Program-made: the position numbers and the translations under genes
Assembly (NCBI RefSeq): GCF_000338295.1
Contig: NZ_ANMO01000216.1
Coordinates: forward strand, 124,001 to 188,000
Reading direction: 5' to 3'
Length of the DNA stretch: 64,000 nt
Source of the DNA: Rhodopirellula europaea 6C
Lineage (GTDB): Bacteria; Planctomycetota; Planctomycetia; Pirellulales; Pirellulaceae
The notes under the pieces: generated by a model
Told to the model about the DNA's origin: nothing
Database searches by the model: none
What the model saw: only the letters and a program-made list of their open reading frames with translations
In this document: one piece after another, positions 21,901 to 26,126 of the stretch
Position numbering within the stretch: position 1 is the stretch's first letter
Layout: every line of letters begins with the position of its first letter

Positions 21901-22394
21901 ACGATGTCTTCATCGGGATTGTCGTAACCAAACAGTTTGATTTGGTAGTCATCGTCCGGCAGGTTTTCGGCAAAGCGAACGATGATCTCGTTTTCGTTGG
22001 GATCGCCCAACGTGATCGAACCCGGTTCGATCACGATCTTTTCGTTGAAGTCGCCATCGCCACCGGCGCGACTGATCTCAACGCCGCCCAGCGTGGTTGG
22101 GTCGATCTGTTGGTTCTCGTCGAAACGGAACGTCAACACGCGAGGGGCGGTTTGGCGGACGGCACCATCGTCGATTAAGTCGCCCTCATTGGGTTGAACC
22201 CCAATGAGCTGTGGCCCAGCCAGCAACTGCCGAGCTTCGAGCGTCTCGACCAAGTGACGTCGACGCTGTTGGCGACTTTCGCCTCCGCGTTTGGACGTCT
22301 TGGACCGACGACGAGCTGGCACCGATGGCGCACGATCGCGGGAGGAGGCATTTTCCGTGGACGGAGACACTGTGTTTCGCTGACGCGAGGTCAT
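3921..22394 (-). CDS. Giant multidomain secreted protein (6157 aa): LEPR-XLL, pseudo-metalloprotease, beta-helix, GEVED, cadherin-like, dockerin
   Basis: A single 18.5-kb frame. The ATG at 22394 is preceded by AGAAGG at 8-nt spacing. Approximate order: Arg-rich head with LEARQLLAG (52-60); metalloprotease-like region (about 560-680) with the zinc motif replaced by AAAGVGLLLGLEF (A653, L657, F663 at the His positions); pre-peptidase-C-like domains near 720, 2030, 2250, 2500 and 3355; beta-helix segments from about 1100. About a dozen copies of a module with the pattern DGDTF-x-IS....TFEF-x-x-x-G occur mainly between 2850 and 5100. A GEVED domain (about 4940-5220) is followed by about six cadherin-like repeats (5235-5940) and a dockerin type I pair (DVTADGFVTAIDALRI, DVNGDGRISALDALQV; about 5950-6020). 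The C-terminal tail is about 130 residues. It probably acts outside the cell as a scaffold, adhesin or matrix protein. No cohesin partner is in the window. Confidence 0.93.
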   Translation of the reverse strand: MTSRQRNTVSPSTENASSRDRAPSVPARRRSKTSKRGGESRQQRRRHLVETLEARQLLAGPQLIGVQPNEGDLIDDGAVRQTAPRVLTFRFDENQQIDPTTLGGVEISRAGGDGDFNEKIVIEPGSITLGDPNENEIIVRFAENLPDDDYQIKLFGYDNPDEDIVGIRNLNGELFVPNEAGERVQTIDFDLDLGALIESVVPQPVVRNADGSLTQNRNEIVVYFNEDPLFVENDANGNPTTRSAENPRFYQLLLTQDTVRTTDDVVYQPAKVVYDQKTFTARLFFDTDDINDLKFEQAVLTAQDASQLAQLEAALVAGTPSVAEAEANLAAFKDSFAVPVGGGTFRLRIGNAISSSAELQLQPAEVIPRPFTSVALDNSGSEFLIRSLLLGEDQPERAVTFVNSAAGGLAVSLDANGRVVVDFGGSTPTVNDLRVAVASTPSVAGLVEVDPNSFGSLALPLSLTNKSDFNLVGLGGTLTTAYNLGELGSTGELSSVLIRESISPMPFDLDLPGGNDDPGHREVDTAFQGHLNPLFGADSVDGITEIAYNFESNVASTGGTTFSNQITERQRQRVREVLDLWSAKIGVQFRETVSEGITFAVGDNARLASSVSFNVINANVRVDETFADPAIVFSNQVTFGTAYGEDFTRKAAAGVGLLLGLEFAPELPPETLLSGSFAFLNDTINPETEADLKDLEPVFPGNADVLHGQYLYQPDSVDIDMYRFEVNLNDADRLGTLTVETFAERLAQSSLLDTTLTLFQEVPASATSDFDLGPSLSVEFLAVAAGAEGNQTRIEFVQSDRAANDDAVRVLRRTGDDGQLLDNVILLDVPRRSSVGEVPVSALIDAINNDPFASSLVQARLVEGNDTTDISRPNEVLDFSPISLAGGGLEQLSRNDDYFSEDSFLTASLGAGTYYIGVAASGNDEYNPLIPESGFGGRTQGEYELLVKFDPNVDEVNVLRDMDLEGNNAGDRIGVPGTPLDGDGDGAAGGLYQFWFQTRPEERILEFELTGNSITPHQTIEVISGTGARRVYEFVPIGQSSTVPGSVVVQYNATVGAGSPAAGLANELATSINLLTGVTGVSAEVIGSGELVQLSGERSVETSTNFRGMTIHGRTIFVDKMGAAQADGSIDSPINNIASDDVLSAFSVARFGDQVRIVGNGGIDGDIETEADNFSYQFGITETGGQVLEDGRNMEVPQGVTAVIDAGAALKFRSARIGVGSSSLQIDRSGSLLQVLGTPRLVELSTDNDVNDPAFDPTTTLLTHVSDATSAYDNGSVILTSMRDRGVDVAAAGIAPAAGPGDWGGIVFRSDFDAVQGRSSLEDEGIFVDRVNHAEIRFGGGSNLLIDSVQQLVNPITMIGRRPTISFNDITRSADAAISASPDTFEETTFQGPKFQVAGRFIADYDRVGPDIYSNQLIDNSINGLFIRVQTTANQPPRELTVAGRFDDIDVVHYLAENLSIVGTPGGSIEDGIRPDLTSSAGNVNLGGNLEQGTYNYRMTFVDVFGFESAASDPSGDFAVPSTLSGSSIELRNLPAIGGVSNFVARRLYRSIPGTNDYVFVAQLDATRQTFVDTGEQTAANSTLLDPDLDGVRGRLDASLTIDPGLIVKLNGARIELGHGTQLLAEGTAQRPVIFTSLLDDRFGAGGTFDTSNDAATGTVFDPDRGDWSGIYAGPNSHISLDSATIAYAGGVSLIPGGESRGFVPLQLQQASARVVNSRFEFNDDGQDGAGDVGRFGRPGVTPSTIHVRGSQPIIVGNDFVDNRGSIIDIDSNSMTAERIIDLGRQTGSVDNFAELDDNYGPLIRENRYEVVANAAAGERQLSGLEIRGGQLTTESIWDDTDIVHMIFDSIEVGNLHSTGGLRLFSRAEESLVVKLSGSGTAFSPTSGTGLTATGTIGDIDDRIGGTVQIIGMPGSPVVLTSLADDTVGAGLMPDGTAFLDTNGDSFASRPDTNDWRSILFDENSNYTNIEFILERELKSEISPGLNGSVVTAQALGTLAPNELFSDEQNRLGFEVEGFLSQSNDVDTYAFTGEAGTQIWVDLDHTSFTLDTVLEILDPDGNVIARSDNSFDEVNGDAEVAILDPSAEGLAGSLQANSNFDGFMDYDTVNPRDAGLRITLPGPIGNSSNYFIRVRSAAVNPDDAEGGLTRGGYRFQVRLREEQEFSGSMVRFADIRYANNGIHVRGAMANSPLLGEAQENEQFGNTSSNDIAVSDLDTPGQRAQYLGNTLESRNGVLSVGGSLDTVADIDHYQIDVLGSQGAVSRDTLIFDIDYADGFNRPDTMLSIFYDPDGETGDAQPRLVAIGNDSNILEDQTIQGDSPIDLLQRGSIDNGDAYIGPLAMPGGDGTYYVAVTGEGTTPDVLSDPLVRLEPIDSILRIVDDQIANSIQTTADAPVEPFFIDTSVLPFGWSTTLDRARDVGHNSKQTFNGSRNVDLFPDSVQFESESNNSLLAADDLEANLGWSLNDDPNVGNFFGTNTSQQLPHTKVFGTTVNEVVDVYQFVVPVDGSRVILDVDNGFIPFAYDTNPGFGGIDVDPDIEDFESDSVDLKLQLLDAFGTVIATNSFAPTSYGALGSTSDPLSLFSEDPYIETFLQAGVYFVAVSPEATAYDPANQVFSLDVADRPQQGTYELNVSVEDHVTSGGDPNNQSLYFDRSEIRGDLDSVAFDLTGYSDADQPYLYFDYLLSDIGDDEVRVIARSDQQGDTVLAGNAAGIAGTNGSLLQQDALENWYQARLDLGEFAGDSNVIIRFEYDTDLAAGTGPVFGGEGLYLDNFIVGFAERGELVVGAASGRTGFTGQSQSVLGEYQLEIRPGQEYTSTTSATTQTPTASFDTNERLARTMTIVAPHPSQLSDGDTFTMSDNVRSVTFEFNSSGSVLAGNIPINIVGVTTQIEVAERIRTAFNLPAVQALIPIQATDSSGDTTGGNNDIRINLSAAVVGDFYKVDSVADVPDAADPIVPAGTPFRLPAIYTEFIGDQNVQRRQDQFFIDSNKISDVHAIGIWSEPGDRGVDPQDIKTRSQFALDLGNFFGFNNDGFFAGEENPYLQQPPIGNTTPGGVRNLPTLNNSVIGGLAPSVTIVNNTIDSAGYSAIKVDGETRPWQIDSFFSGDFLGDIGFGDFIADGLTMTIDAAGTRVTFEFEDIGGGVVPAGGSGVIGGDGYVDGHVPIYIRHTGQLYNPPTIPQAARRDYAHTRHEAMMAIYQAIQGSILMTNDLVQLVHPTIGPSIQFGDELEENRYLSDISFPTATVFLEGVTGIYFDTSFAKGGGNPFVASPAAVAEAPQPFSRIVNNTIYGQDGTESQFSQAAIIDGVDGDDTISGARDTKVGQAHNGAYITDGTIGNGNSLLTAQQDVDFYEVELRAGDRLTVDIDTLAAALDIPEGPDLVLRLFDSNGVEVASNDAAAAPSYLETATDPTQEDTFVDTGIDPVDTADDTQPNLRAVDPFLDFTATAKGTYYVAVSLQSNGEYDPNALSGRAKSNDITGNYTIAIEAYAARDFVLSIDDQNLARNTGNLGSTGDDLIGTSVVITQIPDRQDGFVAPNSTNSIRFLFTDSVGGIRTNDNGETVVNVPLQPGDGFRTPEIISALQNAINGAGVVDNPTLTSPPLPNNEFDNGPDDDDIGAVAGPITRVEALALGGLAGSAAGLERFNFSIPFPFGTGSDFQYGFGHDRTSEVDSLGFAGTTTSGLGTTELYLLIKNAAKVEIIPPEGGTTPLRMDPQPGVEMDQLLPETGVMLTGGSSATLINNVLSNLNQSIVVEETQFRGFSHPTDPDEHIKPSEVVVTNNLFQHDQPQTTVFRQNINSVNNGGVGLTTDGATGPSSVNGGTDDFNITLGNNDALFVNANGDNFIPALFSLAIDSGASSVVERDAFGGVKESVGLGTSNILAPTRDGNGVLRADNDLAAPPSGVGGSLFIDRGANELADFNGPVATLQDPLDNDAEGRDGDSSDSFLRLTGGNQQKFTIQLRDTGDSSNPFSGIGIDDDTVVVAAINGLRPVGANVAVFENEKLLTEGIDYTFDYDETSNLITLTPLAGVWREGNAYSISLNNRDRSVIVAPDPSEVRDGQQVSITDSDGGTVVFEFESGYQLFLPETLTLVVPEVGIDAGGLSDGDSFRIGDGENDTLVFEFDRDGTVLGNATPIILPDTQVDTPEGRQEVRERIARDIETAINTALAANPNFEVEVVVDGDRVILGAPSGYTVDTSAGGMEQDARTLALQAPRAGTAFGGVQVGDTFIVSNGNVTRTFEFTEDGTLSDPSFVPVVITVAPNELTSIELAQVIADTLSNSALGLVPTVVDDAVYLNLPSAGFVNISAGQLTAIGLSRPISDGDIIRVTESPATVSTSIELGTAYPAGLAVSDFGATLDNSVFVLQTSAGDRVRVQIDASENDLIPTPGSFALDITETVTDDVGNETLVLVSRDEFARRLASLLRNAGLNGDPVAQDQFVFLNLPTGVTATFQSDYGGLSLSETSEFEVRRTLEFDLITQDENGQDTFDGVEPRHFRMPFRLTDTASDLADAVRDALNNSADLINGLAPGSRVVAPGQVQVESNETVNVNGQDIIPQPAIITVTAGSSLEVRGEPGVTESSTVQVFGPLLLTMPTLGGFSITNGSALILRDDAGNDVVLQFVLPTGLNNVTPVPGAIFVPYDSNQNGATLAANLAAVINASPADMTATVNANNQISLGRIDRDRVDNNGLPGLLVPGTPGISVDRGIVADGEVLRLRQGDVDISFEFELSDGGGGVRAGNIPVTFNSSSSIGEIAQSLAATISNNRGGLRFAVDPATGQELMPVADVEAGTVRLNDLPGTQVDISGSTTLNVVGVPGGAIAIPISPDNNSEDVKRSILRALQGVNQPGQPETTTLLAENRGGSTLFVENASIIDGPVSNYYLPAIKDLAGNPLAPNREDRSTQFTILMPGIGLDFGDAPDPVAGVPGRYPTTLAQDGARHVIGGANNPVLGSRVDAEVDALAVRTADGDDLTIDVSPLTPAGGPLPATLFSNTIVDGDVRIAVNPSDFSSLNLFDGETITLTVGGVEATLEFDVDGRFEEDNFAISIDALDENGNVDNALINEEDIAAAIVRAIDQSPLRPAERSISQENGVFVVNFTGNDEDGVTFSSATNPGGIINPGVITPIEVTASPGSVLQAWIDFNADGDWDDAGEYVLQDVQFESNPETPGQITRQFVIQFPDTAPAPTAGVSATYARFRVSTEGGLSPSGLALSGEVEDYLVTLLPGLPPTVDDAAANRNYTVAEGATLQAIDATGTLTPSIANDNGLLSAVVEPDGQDVAIFADDIGSKTIYDVNDATRVAGVVNIAVDGTFTFDADADFSGQATFVVRATDVSPGNPDGQLVSSRAITATITVTPVNDAPTLQPGVQPSDVFTTETILEDNVVSQEDQTSLGPVVFSAADLIDPYFVAGPGSEPNEQELFFQFAGTGSTAFQTTQGGTLAITNNGRTIQYTPPQDYSGATPDSFIYRVADREAPGQNAIVSATAATVGRVSIVITPINDNPRLVDDTYSTNEDTPLTINVDGADGILNNDTAGPIDEQNDGQQIFLVPGQFQRIVNGQVINNRFTEAGGTVRLDGNQLIYTPRSQFSGTDRFTYEVQDSEGGVSTATVTINVGSVNNQPEFIGINGVQGETTLRFDERKQTGEGVNFDLNAWFRDPDGDAMTYEVSATGGTSVINPTVSGNELNIDFVPFQNGDSIPVLITARDPSGLTTSQTILVTVTGSPDAPVVQGSLNPLQIIEDNVAVEDLTQVFFDPDGDTLTYTVTRLGSIVNPTAAQIAAHPLVQSIEFFGDSMRITPKPNQSGQVTIELSARDAQFQATHQFELQVLAAEDAPTGVEDAYAVSLGGRLEINDPALGLLRNDFDPDLNSTLQIASGSVTQPTYGTLTLSGNNDGTFIYTFNPESSSLNPLPTGDSFTYRVQDNTGRLSPPVTVTITFGQSAYQNPSDRFDVTADGFVTAIDALRIINLLNRDDLRDPNDPNAELTIDRIPTSPPDYYDVNGDGRISALDALQVINELNTRSVNGAGGEPLLADNTTIVSGSLDSASAGRFGSTQALASPAATTATAANAVPISSAITSSRTPAGELTVSAEASLDNLLSVGFDIESSQSQRNELLANALADDLESSLSEPGIGLDGAIDSALVDLFSDETDHN

Positions 22395-22402
22395 AGACCG
22401 AA

Positions 22403-22408
22403 CCTTCT
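22403..22408 (-). promoter_or_regulatory. Ribosome binding site of the 6157-aa gene
   Basis: AGAAGG on the minus strand, 8 nt before the ATG at 22394. This supports that start over later in-frame ATG codons. Confidence 0.6.
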
Positions 22409-22627
22409 AGGCAGACCAGAGATTGGGTCTTGGTTGGCTTCCGAAACAGCCAATTTCCAACCCAATCCGCCGAACTTGTTGTGAATCTCGGAGCTTCAAC
22501 GGACCGCGGAATTGCGGCCAATCAAAGATCAGTCGTGGATGACAAGGCTGATCTCACGGCGTTGCTGGGGATCGCACCGACGTCAATGTCGGGCAATTGG
22601 GGCGTGGCTCGCGCGATCAGTCCGACG

Positions 22628-22655
22628 AGTATAGTTGGGGTAAATAACGTCGCAA
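22628..22655 (-). promoter_or_regulatory. Candidate sigma70-type promoter of the giant gene, overlapping a palindrome
   Basis: On the minus strand there is TTGCGA (22655-22650), a 16-bp spacer, then TATACT (22633-22628), which is 4/6 and 5/6 of the consensus. The -35 hexamer overlaps the inverted repeat CGCAAA-TT-TTTGCG (22651-22664), a possible operator. It would give a leader of about 225 nt. Read by eye only. Confidence 0.35.
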
Positions 22656-22867
22656 ATTTTTGCGTCGTCGCGACTTACCGCAGCGTTCTCTCGCGGGATA
22701 AATGTGCCAATTGCACCGGTTCTGATGACGAAAGCGACCCAAGAATTACACCCACAGGAGGGGGCGGGAACGGTGGGTCAAAGGTCTCGCAACTCACAGC
22801 CGTCACAATCGACACAATCTTGCGTCAAGTTGGACGTTGGGTCTGCAAAAAAGTTCCCTGAACGAAA

Positions 22868-24226
22868 TCAACGCCGGCGAGGGCGTTTTCGCGTCATAGG
22901 ATTGAGGGTGCGACGTAGCTCTTTCTCTGGCTCGGGCGCCGCCGCGGCAACCGCTGCAGCCTTCTCGGCGGGCGATTCAAAACCCTCCATTTTGTCCCGA
23001 ATCAGCAATTTATTGATGCGTTGCTCAATGCTGGTCAGAATATCGCCTTCTCCAGGAACGACGAACGTGTAGGCAACACCGTCGCGGCCCATCCGGCCAG
23101 TTCGGCCGACACGGTGGACGTAATCGTCGCAATCTTGAGGGACATCAAAATTGACGATGTGTGAGATCGTACTGATGTCAATTCCGCGTCCCACAACGTC
23201 CGTCGCAACGAGGAATTTCAGATTGCCATCGCGAAGTTTTTGGAGGACTCGGTCGCGTTCGCGTTGCTGCAAATCGCCGTGAATCGCACCGCAAGCTCCA
23301 CCGTATTCATGAGAGAGCTTCCGATGTAGGCGATCCGTTCCGCGTTTCGTTCGGCAGAAAATGATCGCTTGTTCAGGTTTTTCGCGTTTCAGAAGCGATT
23401 CTAGCAGTTTGACTTTGTCGTCTTGAGCGATCGTGAAGTATCGCTGCTCGATCGTGTCGACAGCCATCTCGTCTCGGCAACAGTCAATCACGACCGGTTC
23501 GTGCATGTAGCTTTCGGCCAAGCGGCGAACGACCGGAGGAAGCGTTGCCGACAGCAGCAGCGTTTGCCGGTTCCGCGGGCACTTCCGCATGATTCGCTCA
23601 ATTTGCGGCCGGAATCCGATGTCCAGCATACGGTCGGCTTCGTCCAGGACCACGCACCACACGTTGTTGGTTCGCAGTGTTCCTCGTTGCAGGTGATCGT
23701 GTACACGACCGGGGGTGCCGACGACGAGCTGAGTGCCATTTTCCAGCTGGCGTAGCTGGCGGTTCATGTTTTTGCCGCCGGATAAAACGGCGATTTCCGT
23801 CGGAACTCCACGAGCGAGCCGTTCGGCTTCGGCGGCGACCTGGTCAGCCAATTCGCGAGTCGGGACGATCACGATCGCTTGCGGGTCGCGACAATCTTCT
23901 AGGGAATCGAGCTGTTCGAGGATCGGAATGCTGAACGCGGCAGTTTTGCCGGTTCCCGTCCGAGCTTGGCCGATCACGTCTTTGCCATTCAAAGCGTGCG
24001 GGATCAATGCGGCCTGGATGGGCGACGGGGTTGTGAATCCCGCGTCTTTGACCGCTCGACGCATGATCGGCGACAAATCCAATTCGTCAAAGGAATCCAT
24101 CTCTGGCGGGGTTTCCACCGGTCCAACGGATTCTAGCAGAGCAATTGTGTCGACCGGTTCTTCGAAGCGAGCTGGTCGTGATCCGCGTCCTGTACGCGGT
24201 GGGCGTTGATTTCTCATTCTGTTCAT
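22868..24226 (-). CDS. DEAD-box ATP-dependent RNA helicase (RhlE-like)
   Basis: 452 residues with the full superfamily-2 motif set: Q-motif near Q71, ARTGTGKT (88-95), PTRELADQ, GG doublet, TPGR, LDEADRML with DEAD at 195-198, SAT (226-228), ATDVVGRGID, and HRVGRTGRMGR from 371. The C-terminus is short and basic (RKRPRRR), typical of the RhlE/CsdA group, which unwinds RNA duplexes in ribosome assembly and mRNA turnover. It acts in the cytoplasm. It reads in the same direction as the upstream binding-protein gene, separated by 106 bp. The start at 24226 has a poor Shine-Dalgarno sequence, and an ATG three codons later is equally possible. The family is certain; the specific subtype is not. Confidence 0.93.
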   Translation of the reverse strand: MNRMRNQRPPRTGRGSRPARFEEPVDTIALLESVGPVETPPEMDSFDELDLSPIMRRAVKDAGFTTPSPIQAALIPHALNGKDVIGQARTGTGKTAAFSIPILEQLDSLEDCRDPQAIVIVPTRELADQVAAEAERLARGVPTEIAVLSGGKNMNRQLRQLENGTQLVVGTPGRVHDHLQRGTLRTNNVWCVVLDEADRMLDIGFRPQIERIMRKCPRNRQTLLLSATLPPVVRRLAESYMHEPVVIDCCRDEMAVDTIEQRYFTIAQDDKVKLLESLLKREKPEQAIIFCRTKRGTDRLHRKLSHEYGGACGAIHGDLQQRERDRVLQKLRDGNLKFLVATDVVGRGIDISTISHIVNFDVPQDCDDYVHRVGRTGRMGRDGVAYTFVVPGEGDILTSIEQRINKLLIRDKMEGFESPAEKAAAVAAAAPEPEKELRRTLNPMTRKRPRRR

Positions 24227-24332
24227 GCCCGGAAGTCTATCCTCAACTTGTCCTTTGCAACACTGATCAGATGCGGCGGGAACGCAATTTTTGTCGGGTT
24301 ACGACCCGTAGATGCACCTGTGTCAGTCAAAT

Positions 24333-25556
24333 TCACTCTCCTGAGACCGCCGGACGGAGGAGCCGAGCGATGTTTTCGTCGTCTTGATTGTTTGCCGTCG
24401 CGACGAAAACACCAGTATCAATGAATTGTTCCGGTGTTTCGCCACGAAGATGAGCGGCAATCGTTTTGACCGCCTGATAGCCCATCGCGACCGGGTCCTG
24501 CAGCACAATCGCGTTCACTTCGCCGGCCGAAAGGGATTCTCTTAGCGAGTCACTGCTGTCGAACGTGATCAGTTTGACCTTGCCGGCCAAGTTCCTTTCG
24601 CGGAGAGCACGCAGGGCTCCTTCGGCAGTTGGTTCACAGACGGTGCAGATTCCGTCGACTTCATCGCCAAACCGGTTCAGCAATGCCTGAGCTTTGTCGA
24701 TGGCGGATTCCGTGGTGGTGCCAGCGTACTGGTCACTGCTTAAAACTCGGATGTTTGGGTACTCGGCGATGGAATACAGAAAACCCTCTTCGCGTTGATG
24801 AGTGCTTTCACTGCCTTGTTCGTACCTCAGCAAGATCACGTCACCGCCCTTTTCTCCCAAGGCGCTTGCCATCGCCTCGCCCGCCAGTTTGCCGCCTTCG
24901 AAGTTATCGGTTGCGACGTAGGAAACAAAATCGCCAGGGTCGGTGTTCAATCCGCTGTCGAAAATCACAACGGGCACACCAGCTCGGCTCGCTTCTTTCA
25001 CGGGACGAACCAGCGCGTCGGCATCCAAGGGGGCGAGCAAGATTCCATCGACGCGAGCATTCAGGAATCCTTGAACGACATTGATTTGCTCATCGCGGTC
25101 GTTCGCTTTCGATGGGCCTCGGAAGGTGATCTTCGCACCGATTTCTTCGCCGGCTTGCTCTGCGCCGTGTTTGACGGATTGCCAGAAAATGTGAGTGGTG
25201 CTTTTGGGGATGACCGCGAAGTGCAACTCTTTGTTGCCTGAGTCGGCTGACGAGTCCGCAGGAGGCTGGCAGCCAGCGCAGGCCAGCAACATGACGACCG
25301 GCACGAGACAGAATGAGCGACGAACGAGGTTTGCTAGCAATTGACCAATCGAAGCACTTGAGCCAGTCGCGTTGATCAAGCCTCGGTGATCCGATGTTGC
25401 TGCAGAGTGATGACGCAACTCGGCGGAACGTGACGCGGCAGATGAGGGATCACCCGTAGAAACCTGTGAATTTTTCTCGGTGTTGGAATGTGAAGAGAAC
25501 TGCATGGAAGGAGTTGGCTTTGACGGGAGTGAAAAGAAAATCGATAAAGTTTTCAC
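24333..25556 (-). CDS. Ribose/sugar-type ABC substrate-binding lipoprotein (RbsB-like)
   Basis: The mature part (about 310 residues) reads as a periplasmic binding protein of the RbsB/LacI fold: KELHFAVIPKSTTHIFWQSV, DGILLAPLDADALV, GVPVVIFDSGL, YVATDNFEGGKLAGEAM and VLQDPVAMGYQAVKTI. A hydrophobic stretch ends in MLLACAGC, a lipobox-like site (LLAC), so it is probably a lipoprotein. The frame opens at a GTG at 25556 and leaves about 90 polar residues before the signal sequence. The true start is therefore probably further in (a TTG near 25383 is one option), but no clear ribosome binding site decides this. There is no permease or ATPase gene alongside, so it is an orphan binding protein or a sensor component. 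Confidence 0.85.
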   Translation of the reverse strand: MKTLSIFFSLPSKPTPSMQFSSHSNTEKNSQVSTGDPSSAASRSAELRHHSAATSDHRGLINATGSSASIGQLLANLVRRSFCLVPVVMLLACAGCQPPADSSADSGNKELHFAVIPKSTTHIFWQSVKHGAEQAGEEIGAKITFRGPSKANDRDEQINVVQGFLNARVDGILLAPLDADALVRPVKEASRAGVPVVIFDSGLNTDPGDFVSYVATDNFEGGKLAGEAMASALGEKGGDVILLRYEQGSESTHQREEGFLYSIAEYPNIRVLSSDQYAGTTTESAIDKAQALLNRFGDEVDGICTVCEPTAEGALRALRERNLAGKVKLITFDSSDSLRESLSAGEVNAIVLQDPVAMGYQAVKTIAAHLRGETPEQFIDTGVFVATANNQDDENIARLLRPAVSGE

Positions 25557-25678
25557 GCTGATTCTAAACGATTCTCGGGACCAAAATGACTCGGAGTCAA
25601 AGGACCATCAAGAACCTGAAAGAGTTTTTACGAACTCGGCTTGACCCATGAAAGCGGCCCCCGCTAAGTTGCCCCCAT

Positions 25679-25716
25679 CGTCGCAAACGGACCTCCAACC
25701 CGGTCCGATTGCGACG
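25679..25716. repeat. 15-bp inverted repeat with 8-nt loop
   Basis: CGTCGCAAACGGACC (25679-25693) pairs with GGTCCGATTGCGACG (25702-25716) with a single internal mismatch. It could be an operator upstream of the divergent binding-protein gene or a stem of a structured RNA. Confidence 0.65.
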
Positions 25717-25906
25717 TGCGAAGTTTTGAAATCGCATCTCGCATCGGTCGTCTTTTAGTTTTTGATTGAGAGATTGGCTGCGAGATTCTCAAGACGTTTG
25801 GATGGTCACGGATCGACCTAGAAACGCTTGTTAGGATTTTGAAATGACGGACGTTCGGTTGGTGATCACAAGGATGTGCTCACTCGATCGAACAAACCGA
25901 CCACCG

Positions 25907-25973
25907 GCTCCCGGAACAGAAGCGCGTTGTCCTCCGCCCCCCTAGGACCTCGTACTTTCCGGGAGCTTTTTTT
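25907..25973 (+). terminator. Strong intrinsic terminator without an upstream gene
   Basis: The perfect 10-bp stem GCTCCCGGAA (25907-25916) / TTCCGGGAGC (25957-25966) is followed directly by T7. Inside the 40-nt loop a second stem GTCCT/AGGAC can form. It would end a plus-strand transcript starting somewhere in 25600-25900, where no ORF is seen. Confidence 0.75.
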
Positions 25974-26126
25974 ATGCGCCGACCGAGCACTTGATGAGAA
26001 CTCGTTCTGTTCAAGCGTGATGGCGTTGTTGATCGGTCAACGACGGATGACGACGGACTCCCGCCGACGCTGAACTCGGGCGATGGTTTCAAAAACGTCT
26101 CTTGGGGTCGTTCGTCTAAAAGGAGT

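Larger units (their letters stand above)
22395..22867. other. Non-coding interval, DEAD-box helicase to giant gene
   Basis: This stretch of 473 bp has no credible gene. It contains the candidate promoter and palindrome at 22628-22664 and the ribosome binding site of the giant gene. Next to the helicase stop there is a short stem in the last codons (AACGCC/GGCGTT on the minus strand), and a T6 run follows about 20 nt later, so this may be a weak terminator. Confidence 0.5.
25557..26126. other. 570-bp structured non-coding interval
   Basis: No credible ORF lies between the divergent binding-protein gene (minus) and AsmA-like gene (plus). It holds a near-perfect 15-bp inverted repeat (25679-25716) and a strong plus-strand intrinsic terminator (25907-25973) that has no protein gene in front of it. 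This suggests a plus-strand small RNA or a terminated leader of the gene starting at 26127. Further short self-complementary segments (GGTTGGT with ACCGACC; GTGATCAC) lie at 25855-25905. No known riboswitch or housekeeping RNA signature was recognised. Confidence 0.5.

Noticed and set aside
25557-25973. RNase P RNA, tmRNA, SRP RNA or 6S RNA in the structured non-coding region
   Set aside because: None of their conserved sequence blocks could be found; only the terminator and inverted repeats are certain.
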